In this document: positions 1 through 10,859 of the stretch, piece after piece | How positions within the stretch are numbered: the stretch's first letter is position 1 | Layout: each line of letters opens with the position of its first letter | Origin: Sinonovacula constricta | Lineage: Eukaryota; Mollusca; Bivalvia; Cardiida; Solecurtidae | DNA: 64,000 nucleotides | Direction of reading: 5' to 3' | Assembly: GCA_007844125.1 (NCBI GenBank) | Contig: CM017571.1 | Span: 32,844,613-32,908,612 of the forward strand | Notes under the pieces: generated by a model | What the model was told of the DNA's origin: nothing | Database searches by the model: none | What the model saw: the letters and a program-made list of their open reading frames with translations, nothing else | Translations under genes and position numbers: made by a program

Positions 1-3000
1 GTATTCGAAAAAATTTTCTTATAGAAACAATTAAACGCAGATTCTGAATATCGAGCTAGACCTGAATACCGAGCTGGCTGGGAATTGGGTATTTGCAATA
101 TTTTCTGTAAAGATACTTTTAAACGCAGAGTTTGAATATCGAGCTAGAGCCGAATACCTATCTGGCTGGGAATTGGGTATTCGAAAAAAAAAAATTAATA
201 GAAACTTTTTAAGCAGAGTTTGAATATCGACCTAGAGCCGAATACCTATCTGGCTGGGAATTGGGTATTCAAAATATTTTTTTAATAGAAACTTTTTAAG
301 CATAGTTTGAATATCGAGCTAGACCTGAATACCTATCTGGCTGGGAATTGGGTATTCGAAATGTTTTTCTTATAGAAACAATTAAACGCAGATTCTGAAT
401 ATTGAGCTAGACCTGAATACCGAGCTGGCTGGGAATTGGGTATTCGAAATATTTTCTGTAAAAATACTTTTAAACGCAGAGTTTGAATATCGAGCTAGAG
501 CCGAATACCTATCTGGCTGGGAATTGGGTATTCGAAAAAATTTTTTTAATAGAAACTTTTTAAGCAGAGTTTGAATATCGACCTAGAGCCGAATACCTAT
601 CTGGCTGGGAATTAGGTATTCAGAGTTTGAATATCGAGCTAGACCTGAATACCTATCTGGCTGGGAATTGGGTATTCGAAAAAAATTTCTTATAGAAACA
701 ATTAAACGCAGATTCTGAATATCGAGCTAGACCTGAATACCGAGCTGGCTGGGAATTGGGTATTCGAAATATTTTCTGTAAAAATACTTTTAAACGCAGA
801 GTTTGAATATCGAGCTAGAGCCGAATACCTATCTGGCTGTGAATTGGGTATTCGAAAAAAATTTTTTTAATTGAAACTTTTTAAGCAGAGTTTGAATATC
901 GACCTAGAGCCGAATACCTATCTGGCTGGGAATTGGGTATTCAAAATACTTTTTTAATAAAAAACTTTTTAAGCAGAGTTTGAATATCGAGCTACACCTG
1001 AATACCTATCTGGCTGGGAATTGGGTATTCGAAAAATTTTTCTTATAGAAACAATTAAACGCAGATTCTGAATATCGAGCTAGACCTGAATACCGAGCTG
1101 GCTGGGAATTGGGTATTCGAAATATTTTCTGTAAAAATACTTTTAAACGCAGAGTTTGAATATCTAGCTAGAGCCGAATACCTATCTGGCTGGGAATTGG
1201 GTATTCGAAAAAATTTTTTAATAGAACCTTTTTAAGCAGAGTTTGAATATCGACCTAGAGCCGAATACCTATCTGGCTGGGAATTGGGTATTCAAAATAC
1301 TTTTTAATAGAAACTTTTTAAGCAGAGTTTGAATATCGACCTAGAGCCGAATACCTATCTGGCTGGGAATTAGGTATTCAGAGTTTGAATATCGAGCTAG
1401 ACCTGAATACCTATCTGGCTGGGAATTGGGTATTCGAAAAAAATTTCTTATAGAAACAATTAAACGCAGATTCTGAATATCGAGCTAGACCTGAATACCG
1501 AGCTGGCTGGGAATTGGGTATTCGAAATATTTTCTGTAAAAATACTTTTAAACGCAGAGTTTGAATATCGAGCTAGAGCCGAATACCTATCTGGCTGTGA
1601 ATTGGGTATTCGAAAAAAAATTTTTTAATAGAAACTTTTTAAGCAGAGTTTGAATATCGACCTAGAGCCGAATACCTATCTGGCTGGGAATTGGGTATTC
1701 AAAATACTTTTTTAATAAAAAACTTTTTAAGCAGAGTTTGAATATCGAGCTACACCTGAATACCTATCTGGCTGGGAATTGGGTATTCGAAAAATTTTTC
1801 TTATAGAAACAATTAAACGCAGATTCTGAATATCGAGCTAGACCTGAATACCGAGCTGGCTGGGAATTGGGTATTCGAAATATTTTCTGTAAAAATACTT
1901 TTAAACGCAGAGTTTGAATATCTAGCTAGAGCCGAATACCTATCTGGCTGGGAATTGGGTATTCGAAAAAAAATTTTAATAGATCCTTTTTAAGCAGAGT
2001 TTGAATATCGACCTAGAGCCGAATACCTATCTGGCTGGGAATTGGGTATTCAAAATACTTTTTAATAGAAACTTTTTAAGCAGAGTTTGAATATCGAGCT
2101 AGACCTGAATACCTATCTGGCTGGGAATTGGGTATTCGAAAAAAAATTCTTATAGAAACAATTAAACGCAGATTCTGAATATCGAGCTAGACCTGAATAC
2201 CGAGCTGGCTGGGAATTGGGTATTCGAAATATTTTCTGTAAAAATACTTTTAAACGCAGAGTTTGAATATCGAGCTAGAGCCGAATACCTATCTGGCTGG
2301 GAATTGGGTATTCGAAAAAAAAATTTTTAATAGAAACTTTTTAAGCAGAGTTTGAATATCGACCTAGAGCCGAATACCTATCTGGCTGGGAATTGGGTAT
2401 TCAAAATATTTTTTTTAATAGAAACTTTTTAAGCAGAGTTTGAATATCGAGCTAGACCTGAATACCTATCTGGCTGGGAATTGGGTATTTAAAAATTTTT
2501 TCTTATAGAAACAATTAAACGCAGATTCTGAATATCGAGCTAGACCTGAATACCGAGCTGGCTGGGAATTGGGTATTCGAAATATTTTCTGTAAAAATAC
2601 TTTTAAACGCAGAGTTTGAATATCGAGCTAGAGCCGAATACCTATCTGGCTGGGAATTGGGTATTCGAAAAAAAATTTTTAATTGAAACTTTTTAAGCAG
2701 AGTTTGAATATCGACCTAGAGCCGAATACCTATCTGGCTGGGAATTGGGTATTCAAAATACTTTTTTTATAGAAACTTTTTAAGCAGAGTTTGAATATCG
2801 AGCTAGACCTGAATACCTATCTGGCTGGGAATTGGGTATTCGAAAAAAATTTCTTGTAGAAACAGTTAAACGCAGATTCTGAATATCGAGCTAGACCTGA
2901 ATACCGAGCTGGCTGGGAATTGGGTATTCGAAATATTTTCTGTAAAAATACTTTTAAACGCAGAGTTTGAATATCGAGCTAGAGCCGAATACCTATCTGG

Positions 3001-3028
3001 CTGGGAATTGGGTATTCGAAATATTTGC
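1..3028 (+). repeat. Satellite array, left copy (~88-bp monomer, ~350-bp higher-order unit)
   Basis: Tandem monomers of about 85-90 bp each contain the core GGGAATTGGGTATTC and, upstream, GAATATCGAGCTAGA. Four monomer types follow one another in fixed order, giving a higher-order unit of about 350 bp. The marker CTTATAGAAACAATTAAAC recurs near 19, 370, 690, 1043, 1446, 1800, 2149, 2504 and, slightly changed, 2853. Each monomer carries a short dyad, GAATACC paired with GGTATTC about 17 bases later. The array starts before the window edge and stops sharply near 3028. No coding capacity is claimed. Confidence 0.95.
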
Positions 3029-3164
3029 ATATGCTACATACGGACAAATACATTGCCATGCCATTGCGGGCATAAAAAAATGTTGACTTATCGTCATATT
3101 GTTTTATTATCCGTAAGAAATTGTTGCCGACGGAGTCCGAATGATTTTTGCCGGCGATTAATTT
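3029..3164. other. Junction between satellite and tandem duplication
   Basis: Single-copy-looking AT-rich sequence. The motif TTGCCGACGGA already appears here (near 3124), so it may belong to the same repeat unit as the duplication that follows. No gene is seen. Confidence 0.4.
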
Positions 3165-3914
3165 AAGCATTTTAGGTGGGTATTTTGATCGGCATGCAGA
3201 ATAATGCAGACTCTATTTCCGACGGAAATAGAATGTTATAGACGGTGCAGCCGTTAGAGATCTCAATAAAAATGCCGACGGAATGTTAATTTTGCAGACG
3301 AAGACTAAAATGTGTTTTACCAACAGTGGATTGAATAGTATTGCCGACGGAAACCGGAAATGTATTGCCGACGGATAATGTAAAATTTTGCCGACAGTGA
3401 ATTCAACAGTTTGCCTAGACTTGAAACGTGTTGCCGACTATGAATTAAATAATTGATAAATTCTGTGATACCTTTGGCGACAGTGACATTTTTGATTATG
3501 ACGGATCATTGACGAATGTTGCCGACGGATACTTTAATTAAGCATTTTAGGTGGGTATTTTGATCGGCATGCAGAATAATGCAGACTCTATTTCCGACGG
3601 AAATAGAATGTTATAGACGGTGCAGCCGTTAGAGATCTCAATAAATATGCCGACGGAGTATTAATTTTGCAGACGAAGACTAAAAAGTGTTTTACCAACA
3701 GTGGATTGAATAGTATTGCCGACGGAAACCGGAAATGTATTGCCGACGGATAATGTAAAATTTTGCCGACAGTGAATTCAACAGTTTGCCTAGACTTGAA
3801 AAGTGTTGCCGACTATGAATTAAATAATTGATAAATTCTGTGATACCTTTGGCGACAGTGACATTTTTTATTATGACGGATCATTGACGAATGTTGCCGA
3901 CGGATACTTTAATT
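3165..3914 (+). repeat. Two-copy 375-bp tandem duplication rich in TTGCCGACGG
   Basis: Copy 1 begins at 3165 with AAGCATTTTAGGTGGGTATT and copy 2 begins with the same bases at 3540, a period of 375 bp with only a few differences. Inside each copy the short motif TTGCCGACGG, or close variants, recurs about every 25-40 bases, so the unit itself seems to have grown from a shorter repeat. No credible reading frame runs through it. Confidence 0.9.
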
Positions 3915-4469
3915 GTGTTGCCGACGAAGACATAAAAAGTTGTACCGTAGACATCTAAAACATTGTTGCTGAGAGTGACATAGACAGTTTACCAATGGCT
4001 GAAGAGATTTTCATTTTGATGATGAAGGTGACCTTTCCATTTATGTTGTCGTTGAAGCAGTTCCTAGATTTCGGTCAAACCTGTTTGTTCCTTTTAGTGT
4101 TAGTGTACTCAAGACAAAAGTGCTTATTGTCTGTTGTACCTTGAGCACAGCGCTGTCAGGCTGGTGTTGCTTTAAGTTCCAAATCGCCATAAATAGTTTT
4201 TAAAGATAACACTGCATATACCCCATATCTTCCTTGATTAGTTTGCAACAAAATATTTCCCTTCAAAAGTAAGATTGTAAGTGATCGATTTTCAAATTAG
4301 GGATGGGTGTAGGGATGACCCTGCATGAATGTAGGGCACTAGATCTCCCTAGTTATGTCCCGCCCGGCGCATACTTAGACCGCGTGCTACACAAAGGGTG
4401 CGGAGACTTAGCATGTATTTGGGTTGGAGAGAAAGGCGAGTTTGTACTATTTGTGGTTACTATGTAATA
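3915..4469. other. Unique sequence, no gene seen
   Basis: The first part still carries weak GCCGACG-like motifs. The rest is unremarkable AT-rich sequence leading into the hairpin at 4470. I see no splice-bounded exon or RNA gene. Confidence 0.4.
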
Positions 4470-4574
4470 GTTAGAACATATTAAGTCGATTTTTAATGGT
4501 TAAGAAGGGGCGGAGCGAGCGACAGCGAGCGAGCTCCTTCTTAGCCATTAAAAATCGACTTAATATGTTCTAAC
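4470..4574. repeat. Long near-perfect hairpin (39-bp arms)
   Basis: Arm 4470-4508 (starting GTTAGAACATATTAAGTCG) is the reverse complement of 4536-4574 with a single mismatch. The 27-bp loop is G+C-rich (GGGGCGGAGCGAGCGACAGC and following). It lies directly upstream of the TIR at 4576 and the reading frame at 4689. A foldback or MITE-like element is the simplest reading; a role as a terminator or processed hairpin cannot be told from sequence. Confidence 0.9.
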
Positions 4575-4688
4575 TTACTTAGAATATAACCTACATTTTT
4601 ATTGGTCGATTCAAAAGTCATGAAACTACGTCACTCTTCCTGAATGCTGTGTAATCACGTCATCTGTGTTTTAGGATAGTCGTGTGAA

Positions 4689-5033
4689 ATGGATATTAAA
4701 TTTGACCTAGGCGATCTTGATTTATTGTTTAAAGAACAGGATGACTTTGACTCTGGAGAACTGGGTACACTTACTCAGTTAATGGATATACCAACACAGC
4801 AGCTGTTCAATAATCAGTCAACTAGCACACGATTCTCGGATCCAGTGTCAAGTTCGGATATTAAAATACAACAACAGGCAGGTGTGCCCAAGAAAACTAG
4901 GCAGGCTAATAATTGGACTCTTAATTTGTGGAAAGACTGGGCTCGACACCGTAACGTTCAGTTAATATTTGCTAACGATTATCAATTTTGTTCCATTTTT
5001 TTACCTGTAAAAAAACAGGCTGTATCTATTTGA
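4689..5033 (+). CDS. Possible Crypton/ZMYM-like N-terminal fragment, 114 codons
   Basis: The frame starts at an ATG in the context GTGAAATGG. The first 60 residues are acidic and glutamine/serine-rich (MDIKFDLGDLDLLF at the start). Residues about 68-88 read PKKTRQANNWTLNLWKDWAR, which resembles the helix opening the SAM-like DNA-binding part of Crypton-type tyrosine recombinases and their domesticated relatives (KCTD1, QRICH1 and ZMYM families). The catalytic domain is absent. The frame either stops at 5031-5033 or is a first exon with a donor at about 5006 (CCT|GTAAAA). Two AATAAA signals follow within about 130 bp. It is flanked by TIRs, so it may be a mobilised fragment. The family call is by eye only. 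Confidence 0.4.
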   Translation: MDIKFDLGDLDLLFKEQDDFDSGELGTLTQLMDIPTQQLFNNQSTSTRFSDPVSSSDIKIQQQAGVPKKTRQANNWTLNLWKDWARHRNVQLIFANDYQFCSIFLPVKKQAVSI

Positions 5034-5095
5034 ACCGATTGTATTACATGCGGTATTGTTTATGCAGTAGATCTACACTGAACTGGTTTGATTAC

Positions 5096-5175
5096 ATAGT
5101 TAAATGTTCCATTGTTTGTATAAAATAAACGAATATAAATGTTCCATTGTTTTTATAAAATAAACGAATAAACAA
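5096..5175 (+). terminator. Duplicated polyadenylation-signal segment
   Basis: The segment AAATGTTCCATTGTTT followed by TATAAAATAAACGAATA occurs twice in tandem, giving AATAAA at 5124-5129 and 5159-5164, about 90 and 125 bases after the stop at 5033. It could end a transcript of the preceding frame. Confidence 0.4.
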
Positions 5176-5414
5176 TCGTTTTCATTTCCAACACTTTTAA
5201 CATGGTGCCGTACACGAATGGCATTACTTTAATGTGTAAGTTAGCCTTATTTGGCAATGTTTACTACAAACGTACGAGAGGCGGAGCTAAACTGTCCCGC
5301 CAAATAGTCACGTGCTTTAAAATAGATCCATGCTCTTAATAATTAAGAGCGTCACTTAATGAAGGTTTATCTGAAAGCTGATTGGTGGAAAATGTAGGTC
5401 ATATTCTAAGTACG

Positions 5415-6180
5415 GAAGAGGATATCCACCAATATTCTTATTACTATTTCTAACTTTCAATACATGGATTAGTTACATCTAATGTCAATTTGTAGATTGC
5501 AACATCGCGCATGCTAAATACCGCTATCTAATTACATCCTAAATTTTATAAACTAGTATCACATGAAAATGTTCACATTTCAACATTACATTTGAACAAT
5601 TTCACATTTCCTGCATATACAAATTACAAATCGCTAGGAGAATCACGAATACATTTTACATTTCTTGAATCTAATTTACAAGTTACTAATCTAGAGGCGC
5701 AAATTTAAAATGTACATTGCATAACACCAGTTCGACAATAGGACGCAAAGGGCGCTTCTAACACGGGAATGTCCATCTACAAACAGAATGTACAGCTTCA
5801 ATTCGTCCGCGTTCGTCTGTATTTCCAAGTTGTGAGTTTCTTACTGACAGAATCAGACACACGTATTATTTTTGTGCTATACAATTTTAGGGATATTATT
5901 CTGTAATTAAATGGGGATCATGATATTACTACTTATACATATATCATTCGTGACATGTACTGTAGACATGCACCAATAAAAGTCGGTCCATATTTACACG
6001 TCTCTACTTTTTCCTCAAACTGTATGAATCGGTTCAAATAGTGTTCGCATAATTTTATCTCTCAGGTCGAGATCTGACAGCCCCTACACAACCGCCCCAC
6101 CCCCCAATCCCCTATCAACCTCTCTGGCCCCACCGGTTTTCATTTAACTGCATAAAACTGCATATATCCAAATTTAACCG
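5415..6180. other. Unassigned sequence
   Basis: AT-rich with a short C-rich tract near 6080-6130 (CCCCACCCCCCAATCCCC). No exon, RNA gene or convincing repeat was recognised. Confidence 0.4.
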
Positions 6181-6186
6181 GAGTGA

Positions 6187-6505
6187 TCCGAGCTGGCAAA
6201 ATTCCGTTACCGGTACAAAGTATTGAGTTCGAACCCAAGACCTCCTCCGTAATCAGGTGCTCTACCACCTGGTCTACCTGGGCAGAGAGTTTTTAACCTT
6301 CCTTATATTAAGCCAAGCATCAACAGAACTACCAGTACCTAGCCTTTTCCTGCTCCACAGGGTTCTCTGAAGAACCCATTCTGACGCCACTAAAAAAGCT
6401 GGAAAAATCCTATTACCGAGGGCGGGGGTCGAACCCAAGACCTCCTGCTCTTGAGGCAGGTGTTCTAGCAACTGTGCTACATTATCACCTGACTCTGGGG
6501 AAAGC
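6187..6505 (-). mobile_element. tRNA-derived SINE with two tRNA-like heads
   Basis: On the minus strand two tRNA-like modules occur, at about 6416-6500 and 6225-6290. Each has an A-box-like stretch (TAGCACAGTTGCTAGAAC and TAGACCAGGTGGTAGAGC) and a B-box (GGTTCGA followed by CCC or CTC), and both share AGGAGGTCTTGGGTTCGA. The first has an anticodon-type stem CCTGC/GCAGG but no well-formed T stem, so these look like SINE promoters, not working tRNA genes. A shared tail with CAGC and TTTTTCC-type stretches follows each head. Confidence 0.7.
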
Positions 6506-6509
6506 ATGT

Positions 6510-7065
6510 TCACTACATCACGTACCCCTGTTGATGTAGTTCAATTTCAATGCACTGTAAATCCGAATGCGAATGTGTTAGTATGTTCATCTGGAAAAGT
6601 CCGATACGTATATTAAATTGGATTGAATGTAGTTTTAAGAAATCAAAGACTTAATGGTAAAATTACTTGCAGAATTATAAAACATTCATTAATAACTACT
6701 TTAGGCAAAAGACAACGCGTTTAATTTGATGCCAAATAACGTTGGCTGTTTTTTATTGTATCTCTTTTGAAGAATCATTTATGATTCCGTTCTATATTTA
6801 TTTATGTGGTACCGACAGCTAGCGTCTGAAGGTTGTCAGTTCTTAACTTATACATTAGTAATTTGTGACTTGAGAATTGTGACTTTGAGTTTTGTAACTT
6901 GTAAAATGTAAGCGAACATAAAATGTGTGACCTGATAAGTGAGACTTGAGATTTGTAATTTCCAAATTGAATACGAGAAATAGATACAGGTAAAAACGAA
7001 GGTGTTTATGCAAAGCTAGGTAACCAGCTCAAACTCGATTTTCAAACTCGGCGATGAATAGTCCC
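6510..7065. other. Unassigned sequence
   Basis: AT-rich. A run of TTGTGACTT / TTGTAACTT-type words between about 6855 and 6960 forms a weak degenerate short repeat. No gene is seen. Confidence 0.4.
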
Positions 7066-7069
7066 TATA

Positions 7070-10000
7070 CTAAAAATATTTCGAATACCTAATTCCCAGC
7101 TGGTTATTCAGGCCTAGCTCGATATTGACACTCTGCTTGAATAGTTTCTATGCTAAAAATATTTCGAATACCCAATTCCCAGCAAGCTCGGTATTCAGGT
7201 CTAGCTCGATATTCAAAATATGCGTTCAATTGTTCCTAGAATAAAAATATTTTGAATACCCAATTCCCAGCCAGCTAGGTATTCAGGTCTAGCTCGATGT
7301 TCAAACTCTGCTTAAATAGTTTCTATTAAAAAAATATGTCGAATACCCAATTCCCAGCCAGCTAGGTATTCAGGTCTAGCTCGATGTTCAGAATCTGCGT
7401 TTAATTGTTTCTATAAGAAAAAAAAATTGAATACCCAAATCCCAGCCAGCTATGTATTCAGGTCTAGCTCGATATTCAAAATATGCGTTCAATTGTTCCT
7501 AGAATAAAAATATTTTGAATACCCAATTCCCAGCCAGCTCGGTATTCAGGTCTAGCTCGATATTCAAAATATGCGTTCAATTGTTCATAGAATAAAATAT
7601 TTTGAATACCCAATTCCCAGCCAGCTAGGTATTCAGGTCTAGCTCGATATTCAAACTCTGCTTAAAAAGTTTCTATTAAAAAAAATATGTCGAATACCCA
7701 ATTCCCAGCCAGATAGGTATTCGGCTCTAGGTCGATATTCAAACTCTGCCTAAAAAAGTTTCTATTAATTTTTTTTTTCGAATACCCAATTCCCAGCCAG
7801 ATAGGTATTCGGCTCTAGCTCGATATTCAAACTCTGCGTTTAAAAGTATTTTTAGAGAAAATATTTCGAATACCCAATTCCCAGCCAGCTCGGTATTCAG
7901 GTCTAGCTCGATATTCAGAATCTGCGTTTAATTGTTTCTTTAAGAATTTTTTTTCGAATACCCAATTCCCAGCCAGATAGGTATTCAGGTGTAGCTCGAT
8001 ATTCAAACTCTGCTTAAAAAGTTTCAATTAAAAAAAGTATTTTGAATACCCAATTCCCAGCCAGATAGGTATTCGGCTCTAGGTCGATATTCAAACTCTG
8101 CTTAAAAAGTTTCTATTAAAAAAAAAATTCGAATACCCAATTCCCAGCCAGATAGGTATTCGGCTCTAGCTCGATATTCAAACTCTGCGTTTAAAAGTAT
8201 TTTTACAGAAAATATTTCGAATACCCAATTCCCAGCCAGCTCGGTATTCAGGTCTAGCTCGATATTCAGAATCTGCGTTTAATTGTTTCTATAAGAAAAT
8301 TTTTTCGAATACCCAATTCCCAGCCAGATCGGTATTCAGGTCTAGCTCGATATTCAAATTCTGCTTAAAAAGTTTCTATTAAAAAAGTATTTTGAATACC
8401 CAATTCCCAGCCAGATAGGTATTCGGCTCTAGGTCGATATTCAAACTCTGCTTAAAAAGTTTCAATTAAAATTTTTTTTTCGAATACCCAATTCCCAGCC
8501 AGATAGGTATTCGGCTCTAGCTCGATATTCAAACTCTGCGTTTAAAAGTATTTTTACAGAAAATATTTCGAATACCCAATTCCCAGCCAGCTCGGTATTC
8601 AGGTCTAGCTCGATATTCAGAATCTGCGTTTAATTGTTTCTATAAGAAAATTTTTTCGAATACCCAATTCCCAGCCAGATAGGTATTCAGGTCTAGCTCG
8701 ATATTCAAACTCTGCTTAAAAAGTTTCTATTAAAAAAAATATTTTGAATACCCAATTCCCAGCCAGATAGGTATTCGGCTCTAGGTCGATATTCAAACTC
8801 TGCTTAAAAAGTTTCTATTAAAAAAAATTTTTTCGAATACCCAATTCCCAGCCAGATAGGTATTCGGCTCTAGCTCGATATTCAAACTCTGCGTTTAAAA
8901 GTATTTTTAGAGATAATATTTCGAATACCCAATTCCCAGCCAGCTCGGTATTCAGGTCTAGCTCGATATTCAGAATCTGCGTTTAATTGTTTCTTTAAGA
9001 ATTTTTTTTCGAATACCCAATTCCCAGCCAGATCGGTATTCAGGTCTAGCTCGATATACAAACTCTGCTTAAAAAGTTTCTATTAAAAAAGTATTTTGAA
9101 TACCCAATTCCCAGCCAGATAGGTATTCGGCTCTAGGTCGATATTCAAACTCTGCCTAAAAAAGTTTCTATTAATTTTTTTTTTCGAATACCCAATTCCC
9201 AGCCAGCTCGGTATTCAGGTCTAGCTCGATATTCAGAATCTGCGTTTAATTGTTTCTATAAGAATTTTTTTTCGAATACCCAATTCCCAGCCAGATAGGT
9301 ATTCAGGTCTAGCTCGATGTTCAAACTCTGAATACCTAATTCCCAGCCAGATAGGTATTCGGCTCTAGGTCGATATTCAAACTCTGCTTAAAAAGTTTCT
9401 ATTAAATTTTTTTTTTCGAATACCCAATTCCCAGCCAGATAGGTATTCGGCTCTAGCTCGATATTCAAACTCTGCGTTTAAAAGTATTTTTACAGAAAAT
9501 ATTTCGAATACCCAATTCCCAGCCAGCTCGGTATTCAGGTCTAGCTCGATATTCAGAATCTGCGTTTAATTGTTTCTATAAGAAAAAAATTTCGAATACC
9601 CAATTCCCAGCCAGATAGGTATTCAGATCTAGCTCGATATTCAAACTCTGCTTAAAAATTTTCTATTAAAAAAAATATTTTGAATACCCAATTCCCAGCC
9701 AGATAGGTATTCGGCTCTAGGTCGATATTCAAACTCTGCGTTTAATAGTATTTTTACAGAAAATATTTCGAATACCCAATTCCCAGCCAGCTCGGTATTC
9801 AGGTCTAGCTCGATATTCAAATCTGCTTTGAATAGTTTCTTTACAGAATGTATTTCGAATACCCAATTCCCAGCCAGTTAGGTATTCAGGTCTAGCACGA
9901 CATTCAAACTCTGCATTGATATTTCGAATACCCAATTCCTAGCCAGCTCTGAATACGACTGCAGCTCTATATTCAATACCCAATACCTAGCTAGCTGGGT

Positions 10001-10110
10001 ATTCGGTTGTATCTAGGAATTCGCGAATACCCAATTCCTAGCTGGCTGGGTATTCGGTTGTATCTGGATATTGAATACCCAATACCCAATTCCCAATTCC
10101 CAGCCAACTT
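7070..10110 (-). repeat. Satellite array, right copy, opposite orientation
   Basis: This is the reverse complement of the family at 1-3028. The core GAATACCCAATTCCCAGCC recurs about every 88 bp with the same four monomer types. The marker TAATTGTTTCTATAAGAA recurs near 7400, 7926, 8280, 8630, 8985, 9245 and 9565. The ends are more diverged: at 7070-7640 and 9750-10110 monomers are irregular and the last 250 bp break into short pieces such as CCCAATACCTAGCTAGCTGG. The array stops near 10110. Confidence 0.95.
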
Positions 10111-10859
10111 CACAAACCTTAAAAGTAAAGAGTTAACGATGTCGCTGAGTGTATTATGAATCTGTTGCTAGGAGACCAAACCTAAATGAGCACACTTTGC
10201 CGTCGTCATGAAAGAAGACATGGAAGAAATAGATAGAACAGTATAATAATTGATTTGTTTTCCTAAATGTGTTAGTTCTCTTGTTCGTTGCTAGTTAGTG
10301 TACAATTAAATGAATAGACGACTGTACAATTATTGAAAAGGTTCGATCTTTACTTATTTGTTTTTCTCCATGAATAAAAAGACACTTCCGACATGAACAA
10401 ATAGGTAAATAAAAATCGAATTATAAATAAAGTTTAGAATATACTTTCATTCTAAATTCTACTCTCCTCTATTTTGTCTTGGGTCAATAATAATGGTTTC
10501 AATAAGTCTTTTGTTGTGGTTGTCTTTTTACATAATAGAAAAATGGCATGGACATATTGTGTAATATCTATCTTGTATTAGAAGTATGATTATTGGTGAT
10601 ATCCGATAGTTGGCCTATATGAAATATAACAAACAAAACTTTACTTGGGGGAATGTGGCATTAAGGTCTGCGCATATTTATGTTTAAATGTCGAGTATCG
10701 AATACGAGTTCCGCGGATACTTCAACAAGTTTGCACAAGTTTGCATCATTGACTGGTTAAAACCGTGTTGTTGTTGTTTTTCCGATTGTTTACATAATAC
10801 TTAAAGGAATCGACGCGGCTATTTTAACCGCGACTTTCACTTTACAAATATAAAACAAA
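10111..10859. other. Unassigned sequence upstream of the small gene
   Basis: No repeat family recognised and no exon seen. The last 60 bases include TTTTAACCGCGACTTTCACT and lead into an ATG in good context at 10860, so this stretch would contain the promoter of the gene proposed there. No TATA box at a convincing spacing. Confidence 0.3.

Larger units (their letters stand above)
4576..5412. mobile_element. Small TIR-bounded element (~837 bp) around a 114-codon frame
   Basis: 4576-4604 (TACTTAGAATATAACCTACA and following) matches the reverse complement of 5382-5412 with few mismatches, so the frame at 4689-5033 sits between inverted repeats of about 30 bp. A perfect palindrome GCTCTTAATAATTAAGAGC lies at 5332-5350. 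No transposase or clear target duplication is seen. This fits a non-autonomous DNA element that carries a gene fragment, but it could equally be an old inverted duplication. Confidence 0.55.

Noticed and set aside
1..3028. CRISPR array
   Set aside because: Repeats are contiguous with no unique spacers, units are ~88 bp, and the context is eukaryotic.
6420..6500. tRNA-Leu(CAA)-like gene on minus
   Set aside because: The anticodon stem forms, but the T stem does not, the long variable arm of tRNA-Leu is absent, and a SINE-like tail follows.
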